Assembly (NCBI GenBank): GCA_028571685.1 | Contig: CM053162.1 | Location: 9,800,001-9,864,000, forward strand | Direction: 5' to 3' | Source of the DNA: Heterohyrax brucei | Lineage: Eukaryota > Chordata > Mammalia > Hyracoidea > Procaviidae | DNA: 64,000 bases | Shown: positions 11,981 to 23,335 of the stretch, in pieces | How the letters are laid out: the number at the start of each line of letters is the position of its first letter | Numbering within the stretch: position 1 is the stretch's first letter | The notes under the pieces: model-generated | Told to the model about the DNA's origin: nothing | Database searches by the model: none | What the model saw: only the letters and a program-made list of their open reading frames with translations | Translations under genes and position numbers: made by a program

Positions 11981-12142
11981 CAAACCCACTGTTGGGAGTT
12001 GATTTTAATTCACAGTGACCCTGTAGGACAGAACATAACTGCCCCACAGAGTCTCTAAGAAGTGCCTGGCAGACCCAAACTGCAGACTCTCTGGTCAGCA
12101 AACATAATTCCCACCACTATGTAACCAGGGTTTCTCCAATTA
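11981..12142 (-). repeat. AfroSINE copy
   Basis: 'caaacccactgttgggagtt' to 'tatgtaaccagggtttctcc', reverse orientation, diverged. Confidence 0.8.
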
Positions 12143-12294
12143 GCAATTAAGAAATAACAATAAAAGTATGACTTAATATTATATACTTCTTAGATAATAT
12201 TAAGAAGGAAAAAGTATATAAATTTTAACACAATGAGAAACAGGTACTTCCTCAATTCCAATCTGTCCCCAAACATTTTACCCCTTTTGTTTCA

Positions 12295-12766
12295 TTCAGA
12301 TAGTGCTGCTCTAACAAAAATATCACAAGTGGATGGCTTTAACAAGTGAAGGCTCATTTTTACACATTCCAGTATGCTGCAAGTCTGAATTCAGGGTGTT
12401 TACTCCAGGTAAAGGCTTATATCAGTCTTTGGTCACGGAGCATCATGGTGCAGGAACCTCAGATCTGAAGGATATGCTGTACTCCCTGTGCTACTTTCTT
12501 GATGATAATGAGGTTCTCAGTTCTCGGCTTTCTTCCCTCTCTTTTTATCTCCCATAGGAAGAAAGCATAAAAGGTGGCACAAGCCACACTCCAGGGAAAC
12601 TCCCTTAGCAAGGGTGTTACAGTCCCACCCTAATCCTCTTTTAACATAATCATCCTATCTATATCCAGGCTAAGATGTATAACACAGGAAAATCACAAAA
12701 TACTGGAAATGATAGTCAGCGAACGGCTACACACAGTTTTGGGGGCACACAATTCAATTTGTGACA
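12295..12766 (-). repeat. MaLR-type solo LTR
   Basis: 'tagtgctgctctaacaaaaa', 'caagtggatggctttaacaa' and the end 'cacacaattcaatttgtgac' are the same family as 42454-42945. The ends are compatible with the TG..CA rule in reverse orientation. Confidence 0.7.
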
Positions 12767-13682
12767 CCTTTCCTCTTAAAAAAGGTTATCCATGGCTTTC
12801 CATGGAGTTACAGAGTTTACTACAGGTTACTAAGGAACAATATTAAGGTTATGGAACTGAAGACTTAAAATAAAACCTTAGCTTTTCCTCCTTTTCCAAA
12901 TCCTGTGGTTGTTTTGACTCAGGAATCCCATCTTAATGAGAGGTCGAATCGCTGTGTTTAAGAGAGATTACACAAGAAAGACATTAACTGCTTACTCAGA
13001 AATCAGAAAATTTTGTTACTTGACAGTGAAAAAGCCCAATTTTTCTAATGTTAAAGTTTTTAAAAATTTCATGAATCAAACCATTAAACTGTTAGACAAA
13101 CAAAACTTTTGACCATACCAAATAAGTATTTTCCAATAAACCACCATAGTGAATTCCTTAAACAGCAAAAATGAACTCATTCATTAAGACTTATATACAA
13201 TTTCTTGTTGCTTGAAAAGTGAACAGTACATAAATTTCCTTCATACCAGGTATCTACTGATTTAATACCAGAAAATTACCCGAAAGTTTCAGGAAATCAT
13301 TTTAAGCCTGTAACTGAAATAAAACTTGCAGCATTCCAGGTTTTTAATTCTTATTGTGTCTCATGTTTTTCCCAGTGTAGTTTTAACTCATAAAGTTTTA
13401 TCAACTGGCTTTAGAAATCACAAAGTCTCTGTCCAACTGTCCAATTACTGATCAACACATAACTTGAAATCTCTTGTTAGCACTGGAACAATCTTTCAGG
13501 CTATTTTAGATGTGTATCAGAGTTCTCTTACAATAGAGAAAACTTCCTTATAGTTTGGATCTACCCAATTTCTGATAGTTTTTCTTGTGGGATCTTTCAC
13601 CACTGGGAAACCCATGTGAAATTGTGCAGACTAGTAATTAAAAACAGTTTGGCCTGTGTGTACTTTACTTCCTATAAATTTG
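12767..13682. other. Unassigned A/T-rich sequence
   Basis: No coding potential or repeat family recognised. Confidence 0.35.
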
Positions 13683-14160
13683 TGTGTCATGGATTGAATT
13701 ATGTTTCCCCAATAAATCTCTGCAGCAATTTAGGTAGGCCAGGATGTTCCTCCTTGTTCTAAATCCTGCCTCTATGGTGTCACTGAGGAAGGATGGGCGG
13801 CAGTTGTGTTGTCAGGGCAGGACTCAAAGTATAAGACAGCTTTGTGCCTTGAGGCAGTCTCCTGAACTATAAAGGAAAGAAGCTAGCAAAGAGAAACGGG
13901 GACCTCATACCACCAAGAAACTGTGCTGGAAGCTGAGCTGGAGAGGACCAGGGCTCCTGAGCCTCAGAAGTTCCCAGTCCAGGGGAAGACTGGCTACAGG
14001 GACCTTCCTTCTTCCAAAGTCAGCAGAAAAAGTCTTCCTCTGGAACTGACACCCTAAATTTGGACTTTTAGCCTACTGGACTCTGACAAAATAAAATTTC
14101 TCTTTTTAAAGCCACCCACGTATGTTATTTCTGTTAAAACAGCACTAGCTGACTAAGACA
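13683..14160 (+). repeat. MaLR/MLT1-type solo LTR
   Basis: Begins 'tgtgtcatggattgaattat', as MLT1/MST-type LTRs do, has an AATAAA near 14085-14095, and ends 'actagctgactaagaca'. No internal ERV sequence flanks it. Confidence 0.7.
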
Positions 14161-15180
14161 CTGTGTATACCTTGTCTCCTGGTTAACCTACTCCTAATCA
14201 TGAGCCAGTTTGAGACCCTGTTTCCCAAGTGTCTGCCTGAGCCCAGGATCCCATGAGCCTTAACCTACTTCAGTTGCCCTTGTCACTGGTCATAAACATC
14301 TCTGTCTCTCACAGTCTTCTATATCCCAGCCCCTACCAAAAGCCTGGCACAGAGTGGTCCTGGTCAAAGTGTGCCAAATTAATGAACAATCTCTTCCCTC
14401 ATCCTTTCCTGCCTCACCCACCTACCCCCTGCTTATTTAATTAAACTTATTACCCAATTTTTGCAAGTGTTGCCATATTTCAGATATAGATTTACTTCTT
14501 TTTTAGTCTGTTTCTATACCTTTTCTTATTCTATCTGCCTTAGTTAGCTACTGGGGGTGTACTGAGACCATGAACTTCAAGGAAGTGTCAAATGCCCTGC
14601 TTACTCCATGGCAGTGGTTTTCTTTCTGCTCCCGTAAACTTCTGTGTGCAGGTGTTGAGGGGAAATGTACCGACAAGTGAGTGAGCTTCTTGACCCTTCT
14701 CCTCTGGCCCTGGTCCCTTTTTGCACCTCACTGTACCACCCCATGTCCATACCATGTTCTTGGAGTAGTTTGGAAAAACAATGCAGGCTAAGGATGGAGA
14801 ATGTCTTTGCTGAGTTAAACCAGACCATAATAAGTTCCAGAGGTGGCTTGGCAGCTAGGCTGAGTTACTCCCAATTGCAGTGGTGTGGGCAGGGAAACAG
14901 GGATGACCTCCAACTTGGGGTGGGAGGGAAATTACAGGACACCCAGGGGAACAGAAAGTTACGTTTGCATCCCAGGAAAACATATGTCCTCCTGTTGGAA
15001 GATTCTGAGTCATGGAACAAGCAGACAAGGGAACTGATTCCATCATTGTACTACATGAGGAAAGGCTGGACAGGAGCTTTTTAGGAAACAATTTCAATCC
15101 TGGCTAAGCAGAAACCGAGAACAAACATTTGGGCTCTAGCTGAGGGAAGCAGGATGATGGACCTGCTGTGTGCCCCCACT
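14161..15180. other. Unassigned sequence
   Basis: Includes a 139-codon plus-strand frame at 14665-15084. It overlaps an opposite frame of similar length and has no domain, so I do not call it a gene. Confidence 0.35.
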
Positions 15181-16050
15181 ATGAGAAGAAAGAGAACAAC
15201 ACAAGAAAAGTATAATGAAGCTTACTGGTATCTTGAAATGCAATATCAAGAACTAGACACTGCCCACCTACTACTGTTGACCATTCTGACCAGGGCCATG
15301 ATAAATGGATCCTGAAAGAATGAAAGAAGATTGTTGAATAGAACCTCAAGTTCTTAAAAAATTTAGAATTATTGGATGGGTTGAGTAAATAAGACTCCAC
15401 AAGACTAATGAAGACTAATGCCCTGAGGTAACTCTTCAGACTGGAACTGAAACTAGACCCCAAGGTGACATCCTAGCTAAACAAGTTGGTTCAAAATTTC
15501 ATGGACATCACCTGTAAGTACAGTGCCCCTTTAAAAAGCTTTTCTATATAAAACCCACTAGCCAGCAATTACTTCAAAACAAAGATGAGAATGTACAGGG
15601 ACAGGGAGACTAGATTAGTGGAAATGGAATGACCAGAATGGAAATTAGAATGCTCATGACTTGTGAAGAATATTAGCAATGTCACTGAACAATAGGTATA
15701 GAAATTGTTGAATGGGAACCTATGTAAACGACTGTGTAACTTTCACTGAACACACAATGTTAGTTTTTATTAAATGCAAAGTCATCAGTGCAGGTATATC
15801 AGACCAGAAGAGCAGGTAGCGTGGTGAATGTGCAGAGACTAAAGTTTATGAGTGGTTAACAAGGGCAGAAGGGGAGGGAAAGGAAGAGTCACTGCTTAGG
15901 GTGCACCAAGTTTCTGTTAATAGTGGCAGAATGATTTGGAAAAGGGCAGTGGTGATGGTGTCACAGTTTGAACATTATCAGTGCCACTAAATTGTCCATG
16001 AATTGGCAAATGTTTTGTTAAAATTTTTTTTACCATAATTAAAAAGAAAA
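15181..16050 (+). repeat. Composite of L1 3'UTR pieces
   Basis: 15181-15480 resembles older L1 3'UTR ('gaccattctgaccagggcc', 'gccctgaggtaactcttcag'). 15589-15760 is a typical L1 3' end ('gtagaaattgttgaatggg ... taactttcactgaa'). 15900-16050 is another tail ('gtttctgttaatagtggcag') with a terminal A-rich end. Confidence 0.6.
15588..15895 (+). repeat. Direct repeat unit 1 (about 305 bp)
   Basis: From 'gaatgtacagggacagggag' to 'gggagggaaaggaagagtc'. Matches 17298-17602 with only scattered substitutions. Confidence 0.85.
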
Positions 16051-16238
16051 ACAGGCTGTATGACTTAGAAGCACTAGTCTGAGAATCTAAGCTGTTCTTT
16101 CATCAGCATCCAGGGAACATGGGCATCTCCTTCACGTGAAACTTGAGCACTGGCCTGCTAGGACTGCCACCTGTGGAAGAGCAGTTCGAACTGCCCATGA
16201 TCCCAGGTGACAAATATTCACTTTTCTCTGCTCAGTTT

Positions 16239-16397
16239 GGAGCCCTGGTAGCCCAGAGGCGAAGAGCTCAGCTGCTAACCAAAAGATCAGCAGTTTGAAT
16301 CCGCCGGGCACTCTTTAGAAATCCTAGGGACCAGTTCTACAGTGTATACAGGGTCGTTATGAATCTGAATCGACTCGATGGCAGAGGCTTGGGTTTT
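16239..16397 (+). repeat. AfroSINE copy
   Basis: Near-complete: head 'gagccctggtagcccagagg', B-box-like 'cagtttgaatccgcc', 3' core 'gaatcgactcgatggcagag', ending in 'gggttttg'. Confidence 0.9.
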
Positions 16398-16499
16398 GCT
16401 CTGGATTTAGCCTCATTCTCTTCAGTGGTTTTCCAAACTCCCTTTCTGATAGTAAACTTAAGGGAATTCCAGCCTGTGGCTCCTCTCCCCTTTCAGCAA

Positions 16500-17297
16500 G
16501 CATTCAGAAATAAAAGATCACTCTTTGAATACAGAAGTGGTAACTTTGGAGAAGGGAAGACAGTACACAATGCTGGGGAAGCCAGTACATTTGTTCAAGG
16601 CGGGTCATGGAAGCTCCACAGACATGTTCAAACTCCCATAGGGACCAAATTGCCATAGGGACCACAGTCTTGGGGAACACCTAGCTCAATTATAAATATT
16701 TTATGTTCTGCCTTGGTGAATAGCATCTGGGGTCCTAAAAACCTGCAAGTGGCCATCTAAGATACTCCACTGGTATCACCCCTTCGGGAGCAAGGAAGAA
16801 TGAGGAAAACTAAAGATACGATGGTTAGCCTCCAGCAGACTGAATCCAGCACAGCTCAGTGGTGTCTGCCTACCGCCAGTGACTACTTTGACAGGGATCA
16901 CGACAGTGGGTCCTGGACAGAGCTGGAGAAAGTTACAGAACAAAATCCTAACTCAACAAGAAAGACTTGCTGGCTTAACAGAGACTGGAGAAACCCTGAG
17001 CGTATGGCCCCCAGACACCGTTTCAGCTCAGTAATGAAGTCATTCCCGATGTTCACCCTTAAGCTGAAGATTGAACAGGCCCATAAAACAAAACAAGACT
17101 AAATGGGCATTCTGGTCCAGTGGCAAGGACTAGAAGGCAGGAAGGGACAGGAAAGCTAGTAACAGGGAATCCAAGTTTGAGAAGGGAGGGTGTTCACCTG
17201 TTGTGGTGTTGTTAACCAGTGTAATAAAACAATATGTTTACTGTTTGATGAGAAGCTAGGTTGTTTTGTAAAACTTCCTCTGAAGTACAACTAGGGG
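16500..17297 (+). repeat. L1 3'UTR fragment
   Basis: 'gcatctggggtcctaaaaac', 'gacagggatcacgacagtgg' and 'gcccataaaacaaaacaaga' are landmarks shared with the reverse-complement copies at 17845-18950 and 57000-57800. Non-coding. Confidence 0.75.
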
Positions 17298-17602
17298 GAA
17301 TGTACAGGGACAGGGAGACTAGATTAGTGGAAACAGAATGACTAGAATGGAAATTAGAATGCTCATGAATTGTGAAGAATATTAGCAATGTCACTGAACA
17401 ATAGGTGTAGAAATTGTTGAATGGAAACCTACGTAAACCACTGTGTAACTTTCACTGAAAACACAATATTAGTTTATATTAAATGCAAAGTCATCAGTGT
17501 AGGTATATCGGACCAGAAGAGCAGGTAGTGCGACAAATGTGCAGAGACTAAAGTTCATGAGTGGTTGACAAGGGCAGAAGCGGAGGGAAAGGAAGAGTCG
17601 TT
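17298..17602 (+). repeat. Direct repeat unit 2 (about 305 bp)
   Basis: Second copy of 15588-15895, same orientation, 1.7 kb away. The unit runs across the junction of an L1 3' end and a different sequence, so it is a DNA duplication and not two independent insertions. Confidence 0.85.
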
Positions 17603-17621
17603 CTCCCTTCCCTCACCCAAC

Positions 17622-17828
17622 AAAAAACAAACTCTCTGTCAGGTCAATTCCTACTCAGAGCGACTCTATAGGACAGAGTAAACTGCTCCCATGGGGTTTC
17701 CGAGGCTATAATCTTTACAGGAGTCCTCTGCCCTGTCTTACTCCTACAGAACAGCTGGTGGGTTTGAACTACCAATGTTTCAGTTAGCCACTGAGAACTT
17801 TAACCACTGTGCTGCTACCAGAATCCTT
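17622..17828 (-). repeat. AfroSINE copy (longer subtype)
   Basis: 'cagagcgactctataggaca', a middle extension 'cctctgccctgtcttactcc', then the head 'gaactaccaatgtttcagtt'. Reverse orientation. Confidence 0.8.
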
Positions 17829-17844
17829 CTCCCCCCAACAAGCC

Positions 17845-18950
17845 AGTTTTGTAAAAATTGTGCTTTAAGTGAAAGTTTACAGTTCAAGTTAGTTTCTCAT
17901 ACAAAAATTTATACACACATCATTATGTGACCCTAGTGTCTCTTCCCATAATGTGACAACACATTCCTCTTTCCAACTCTGAATTTCCCTTGACCATTCA
18001 CCCAGCTCCCGTCTCTTACCGCCTTCGCATCTTGCCTCTAGACAGAAGCTTCCCATTTAGTCTCATATATCTACTTGAGCCAAGAAATACACTCTTCCCT
18101 GATACCATTTTGTGTCTTGTAGTCCAGTGTAATATTTGTCTAAAGAGCTGGCTTTGAGAGTGATTTTAATTCTGTGCTAACAGAGAGTCCAGGGACCATA
18201 TCTTCAGGGACCCTCCAGTCTGTCAGATCATCAAATCTAATCTTTTTACTCGCGTCTGAGTTCTGCACCCTGTGTTCTGCTCCATCAGGGACTCTCTGTT
18301 GTGCTCCCTGTCAGGGTCATCACTGACAGTGGCCGGGCACCGTCCAGCTCTTCTGGCCTCAGGCTGATCGTCTTGGGCTTATGTGGCCCTTCCTGTCTCT
18401 TGGGCTAATATTTTCCATGTGTCTTTGATGTTCTTCATTCTCCTTTGCTCCAAGTGAGTTGGGACCAATTGGTGCATCTAAGGTGGCCACTTGCTAGCTT
18501 TTAAAACCCTAGATGTCATTCATCAAAGTGGGATGTAAAACATTTTCTTAATAAACTTTGTTATGTCATTTGACTTAGATGTCCCCTGAAACCATGACTC
18601 CCAGACCCGCCCCCCAACCCCGCAGCTACTCTGTCCCTGGAAGTGTTCAGCTGTGTTCAGGAAACTTCTTTGCTTTTGGTTCAGTCCAGCAATGCTAACG
18701 TTCCCTGTGTTGTGTGTGGTCCTCCTCTTTACCTAAAAATTCTTGTCTGCTATCTAGTTAGTGAATATTCTAATCCCTCCTTTCCTACCCTCGAACCATC
18801 AAAAAATGTTTTCTTCTGTGTTTAAACTTTTTCTTGAGTTTTTCTAGTAGTGGTCTCATATATTTGTCCTTTTGCAACAGACTAGTTTAACTGAGCATAA
18901 TGCCTTTCAGTTTCTTCCATGTTCTGTTTTACAGATTCATTGTCAAGTCG
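17845..18950 (-). repeat. L1 3' end (3'UTR), 5'-truncated
   Basis: 'gtgaaagtttacagttcaag', 'gtgaccctagtgtctcttcc', 'gtgttgtgtgtggtcctcc' and, just before truncation, the region leading into ORF2 ('tgagcataatgcctttcag'). This is the characteristic 3'UTR of the recent L1 family in elephant-like genomes, here without ORF2. Confidence 0.8.
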
Positions 18951-18974
18951 GTCTTAACTGCAAGTGCAGATGCT

Positions 18975-19140
18975 ATTACTGGTAGCTGCTACCTAGCCAG
19001 CCCCAGACACACGGCAGCCCTGTATACAATGGAACAAATTGTTGCTGGTCCGGCACCACCCTCATCGTCGGTTGCGGAGCTGGTCCATTTCACTTTGGAA
19101 GCTCCGATGAAACCTGTTGAGGTAAGAATTCTCTCTCAGA
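18975..19140 (-). repeat. Diverged RTE LINE 3' fragment
   Basis: 'acaatggaacaaattgttgc', 'gcaccaccctcatcgtcg' and 'gagctggtccatttcac' follow the order seen in the RTE copies at 5516 and 6404. The match is weak. Confidence 0.5.
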
Positions 19141-19376
19141 CCCACCAGGAAATCAGCCTCCCTCTAGATGTGTGGGGCCCAGGAAGCACTGGCACCCTAC
19201 TTCTTCACAGACTAGAACAGCAAGAGGAAAACCAGTGCATTACCACCTACAGCAAATGCCCAAATCTGGAAAATGGGTCTTTTCTGGAAGGTACCTCAGC
19301 CAGATGCACAGCTTTTTGTCCTCTCTGGGAGGCTTGTCAGGATTCCCAAAAGAAAGGGAGGATATACACAACATAG

Positions 19377-19412
19377 TGAGTCAGATCCGACTCGACGGCA
19401 CTTGGCTTGGCG
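19377..19412 (+). repeat. AfroSINE 3' end fragment
   Basis: 'gagtcagatccgactcgacg' followed by 'gcacttggcttggc'. Two similar fragments occur in ST14 intron 16. Confidence 0.6.
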
Positions 19413-19464
19413 AGTACCTAGAAGTAGTGGCTGTAGGGATAGACTGCCAGTGTCCATATTTCTT

Positions 19465-19600
19465 AAATGCATGACCGTGGGCAGATTGCTGAAATTCTTG
19501 CTGTCTTAGTTTACTATCTATAAAATGGGTATAATAGTAGAGTTGATGTGAGGTTTCATAAGGTGTATAAACACTTACAACACTTAGTAGAAATTCTTCA
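19465..19600 (+). repeat. MIR fragment
   Basis: 'gaccgtgggcagattgctg', 'ctgtcttagtttactatc' and 'taaaatgggtataatagtag' follow MIR order in sense orientation. Confidence 0.65.
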
Positions 19601-19913
19601 TTAGATATGCTGGGCCTAGAGTTTCTCTTATAATTGCACAGCTCCAAAAAATTAAAATGTCCAAGAACCACTGGCTCTCCCATATATATACTGTGGCTTC
19701 CAGCCTGAAAGACAGGAAAATGCCAGTACTTCACAGAAAGGCTGAGGTCCATGGACTCCCCTACAGGTCTCAGCTGCTGCTGATTTGGAGGGGTGTCTTG
19801 GGTCTGCAGCCAGGCCAAGTTCTGACTACTCTGAATATTCCCAGTCCCAACACACATGCACAACCCACTCCCCCAGCAAATTGTACCTGTTTACATGCGC
19901 ATAAGTGAACATA

Positions 19914-20470
19914 CGAGGTCTAACAATTAAGTCTGCGAACTTAATTATTCTAAGTGCTACATACCTCATTGCTGAATACCACCATGGTCGCCTTCAAGGT
20001 ACTCCCCTTGGGAAGCTGTGCACCAGTGTCAGTGTCTAGTCCATCCTTCAAAGCAATTTTGGAACTCCTGGAATGACCACTGCTCATGGTGGCACAGTGG
20101 CAAGTTTGAGAACTTAATTGTGTAGTTGTCTGTGAGGGAGTTTTTAGCCAATAAACAAATCACTGTATGGGAACACCCTCCCTACTAACCTGATCTGGCT
20201 CCCAGTGACTTTTTTCTTTACCCAAAGATACAGGAAATATTTGAAAGAAGGCATTTTTATAACATTCAGGACATGAAGAGTAATAAGACAACAGCTCTGA
20301 TGGACATTCTAGAAAGAGTTCCAAAACTGCTTTGAAGAGTGGACTGGGCACTGGTGTCAGTGGATAGCTTGCCAAGGGGAGAACTTCAAAAGTGATGGTA
20401 GTGCCATTCAGTAATGAGGTATGCAGTACCTTCTTCTAGATGAGTTCATGAACTTAATTGTCAGATGTCA
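19914..20470 (+). mobile_element. Mariner-type DNA transposon, internally deleted
   Basis: Flanked by TA (19912-19913 and 20471-20472). Inverted termini: left 'gaggtctaacaattaagtct', and right, on the minus strand, 'tgacatctgacaattaagtt'. The 557-bp length is less than half that of an intact mariner (about 1.3 kb). The middle encodes the mariner signature PDLAPSDFF. Confidence 0.85.
20150..20337 (+). pseudogene. Mariner transposase C-terminal remnant
   Basis: The plus frame reads PPY-stop-PDLAPSDFFLYPKIQ, the conserved block around the last catalytic acidic residue of mariner transposases, followed by helical residues up to a stop. It is broken by the in-motif stop (Ser codon to TAA) and by deletion of the N-terminal DNA-binding half. 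Confidence 0.8.
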
Positions 20471-20474
20471 TACA

Positions 20475-21850
20475 TGTCTCATGCTGATGACCCAGGCAGC
20501 TCTCTCGGGTCTTATATCTCTATCTGCCAACTGGGAGCTTTTAATCAATTATGTTTTACACCATTCTTTCTCAAACACCGTCCTTGGGCCTGGGAGCATA
20601 ACTTCCTTCAGTTTTAATGCCTGTGGCCAGCAGTTTTAACCACAGATGGGGGCAGGGCACTGACCAGGAAAGGCTTGTGATAAGAACTTCTTGTACCCAC
20701 ACCGTAAAACACAAATTCAAAGTGCAGAAAAGTCACCAAATGCACAGATAACAGCCAGTCTTCCCTGAATAGGTGGAGTATGGATGGGCTGTTCCCTATC
20801 CTTTAAGAGTACAATACCTCCAAGTGGCTGGCAGCTTAGATGCTATCTTGCAATGACCCTAGGTGGTCAAACAACTTCCCTCTGACCATCTGGAGACCTC
20901 CAAACTGGGCCTAGAACTTGAAGCCTTAATTTTTCTGTAAAGCTTGTCCTAACTAGTATAAATTACACTATTACTCTTGCAGAATCAGGTTTGTGCCGGA
21001 CTCCCTGATGACGCAACAGGCAGGACCCTGAGTTAGACACTCATTAAGCTGTAAGTGGAATGTTTTTGACTTGTTGTCAATGGAATTATGGGGAACCAGA
21101 GGAAAGGTTCTTTCAAGATCTCAGCAACAAAAAAGCTAGTCAGTCAGTCAGGGAAAGATACCAAGGTGGGTCCTGGACCGTGTAGAAGTGACGCAGCCGA
21201 GAATCCAGAGCTTTCCGTGAGCATCCCTAGGTGGCTTCGGTGGGATGTTAGCACACCAGTCAATAGAAACATCACACCTTCCAGGAGGGCCTTCAGCTTC
21301 ATCTCTACCACCTCCTCCTCCCACTTCCCAGACCTCGCCTCTGGCCTGGGTTGCAGTGGGAACCCATGTGCAGGGTGGAGCAGATCATCCCAAGGTCTCT
21401 TTTACCTCTGTTTGCTGATGCTGTTGAGTTCACTGCTGGGAGCTGCTGACCTCAGAGCCCATCCAGTGGGGCTGAGGTTAGTGAAGTAGGAAGGACGGAA
21501 GGAGCTCACTACCTCCCAGGCCAACTCTACTCCTCGTCCTCCCACCACAAGCTTCTTGCGTCTTCCAGATTGTCCCACCCAGTCCTCACTCTGGATGCCA
21601 ATGGCCAGTGCTGAGGTGAAAAACCAGAGGAAAACAAAAATGCTGCTTTCAGGTCGATTCTGACTCATGGCAGAAGATGAGATGAAAAGATAGGTCCCTT
21701 TGTAGAGAAAGTGTCAAAAAAAACCCAAGACAGAAACAGAGATGAAGCCAGCTGCCCAGTGTGTGCTGTGTGACTATTCGCAGCATCTACCCACGACTAG
21801 CAGGTTTTTAGGGGTTGGGGGTTGGTGTCCAGCATGTGAGGGAGTACATG
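20475..21850. other. Unassigned, partly unique sequence
   Basis: A 133-codon plus-strand frame (21088-21489) and an 88-codon minus-strand frame (21402-21668) overlap each other and show no domain. A short AfroSINE-like scrap, 'caggtcgattctgactcatg', lies at about 21650-21670. Confidence 0.4.
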
Positions 21851-21851
21851 G

Positions 21852-22381
21852 TGTCTTAGGCTGGGCTCCCTAGAAAAGCAAAACTAGTGAAGTGGAGAGA
21901 AAGAGAGATTTATCTCAAGGAAATGGCCCATGTGGGCATAGGGGATGCCAATTTCAAGCCCTCGGATCAGACATCAAGCTGGCGGCATCTTGCGACTCAT
22001 GTAGCTGCAGGGTATGGTGAATCCGCAGTCAGGGCAGACGGCAGCCTGCTGGCTCACAGCTTTCAAAGGCTGACGGATCCCAAGACCAGCAAACAAGCTG
22101 TCAGTTCAAGTCTCAAGAACTGAAGATCAGATGAGCCAGATGCAGGATCCAGAGCAAGAGCTTTGCTGATACATCCATTTATATATTGGAGGCAGAACAC
22201 ACCCACAAGGAAACTACCTTTCAACTGATTGGCTGCTCACAGCAGATCTCAACATGCAGTTGATTATACCATTACAGAGCTGCCAGATTATATCGTTACT
22301 TAACGGCCAAACTACATCATAACTTCCAAACCACTGAGAATCACGGCCCAGGGCAGTTGACACACAAATTTAACTACCACA
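21852..22381 (-). repeat. ERVL/MaLR-type solo LTR
   Basis: Begins 'tgtcttaggctgggctccct' and ends 'aaatttaactaccaca'. On the minus strand it reads like the LTRs of the ERVL provirus at 39197 and 43957, including 'gtgattctcagtggtttgg'. Confidence 0.75.
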
Positions 22382-22800
22382 GAGGCGGTACCTTAAAATA
22401 GCAAACGTTTATTACATCAACAATTTCTGCAGGTGACTGGGAAGTTCTGGCTTGGAGCAGATCATGAGGTTGCAGTTAAGATGTCAACTGGGGTTGATGG
22501 GGGCTAGAGATTTTACCTCCACAGTGGCTCACTCATGGCTGGAAAGCTGGTACTGGCTATGGCAGGAGTCCTAGGATCCAATATGGGCCTCAAGGCACTG
22601 CTTGCGTGTCCTCTGTGATCCCAGAAAGAGCAAGGAGGAAATCTCAGTGACTTTCATGACCTAACCTTGGAAGTTACATACTATCATTTCTGTCTTACTG
22701 TGTTCATTAGGAGCAAGTTACTAAATCCCACTCACACTCAAGGGGAGGAGAACTAGTCTCCACCTTTAGAAGGGAGGAATATCCAAGAACTTTTAGACAT
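22382..22800 (-). repeat. MLT1-like LTR fragment
   Basis: 'aatagcaaacgtttattaca', 'ctcactcatggctggaaagc' and 'cacactcaaggggaggagaa' follow the order of an MLT-type LTR in reverse. The LTR at 21852-22381 abuts it and probably inserted into its edge. Confidence 0.45.
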
Positions 22801-22839
22801 ACAAGAGTAAGATAAAGAGAATTGCTACAAAATCACAGA

Positions 22840-23335
22840 AACCTTTACTAAACAATTTTACCAAAATGTACTGCTTCTCACCACAGCCTCCGTCTGGGTC
22901 TATACACTTCTGAAGGTGATGTTTCCATCTCTCGTAACCTTCCCCCAAATCATTCTGCACTCTTAGACTTACACCAGGTCAAAAGAGCTGTTTCAATGCC
23001 CTAAAGGGATTCAAATCACGTTCCTGTTAAATGTTCTTTGAGTTTGGGAAGAAAAAGAACTCTGAAGTGCATGACCAGGATTGTAGGATGGATGGTGTAA
23101 GTTTTGCCAACAAAACTCTCACAGGACAGCCCTTGTTACCCTCAGGAAAGGAGCAGGTACACCACCATGATGGACAAAAGAAATTCCTCAGACAACTTCC
23201 TTGTCCTTTTTCTCATCAATGCAGTTTTCAATTTTTCTAAAACTTTTTAACAATAAGTCTCTTTGATTGGCCTGCATCATCTGAGAAAATCTATCAAGGC
23301 TTTGGAATCCCAAAATAGTTGCCATAACTGGAGCC
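22840..23335 (-). mobile_element. Second, older mariner-type remnant
   Basis: The minus-strand translation contains EFFFFPKLKEHL, the conserved block after the last catalytic acid of mariner transposases, followed by degraded C-terminal sequence. It has several stops and no intact termini found. A different subfamily from 19914-20470. Confidence 0.55.

Noticed and set aside
16239..16397. tRNA-like head of AfroSINEs as possible tRNA genes
   Set aside because: The head has A/B-box-like parts but does not fold into a full cloverleaf with an acceptor stem and continues into the SINE body.
18900..19376. 158-codon plus-strand frame
   Set aside because: Runs from an L1 3'UTR through an RTE fragment into other sequence; composition of repeats, no protein similarity.
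19381..19863. 160-codon minus-strand frame
   Set aside because: Crosses a SINE end and a MIR, with no domain.
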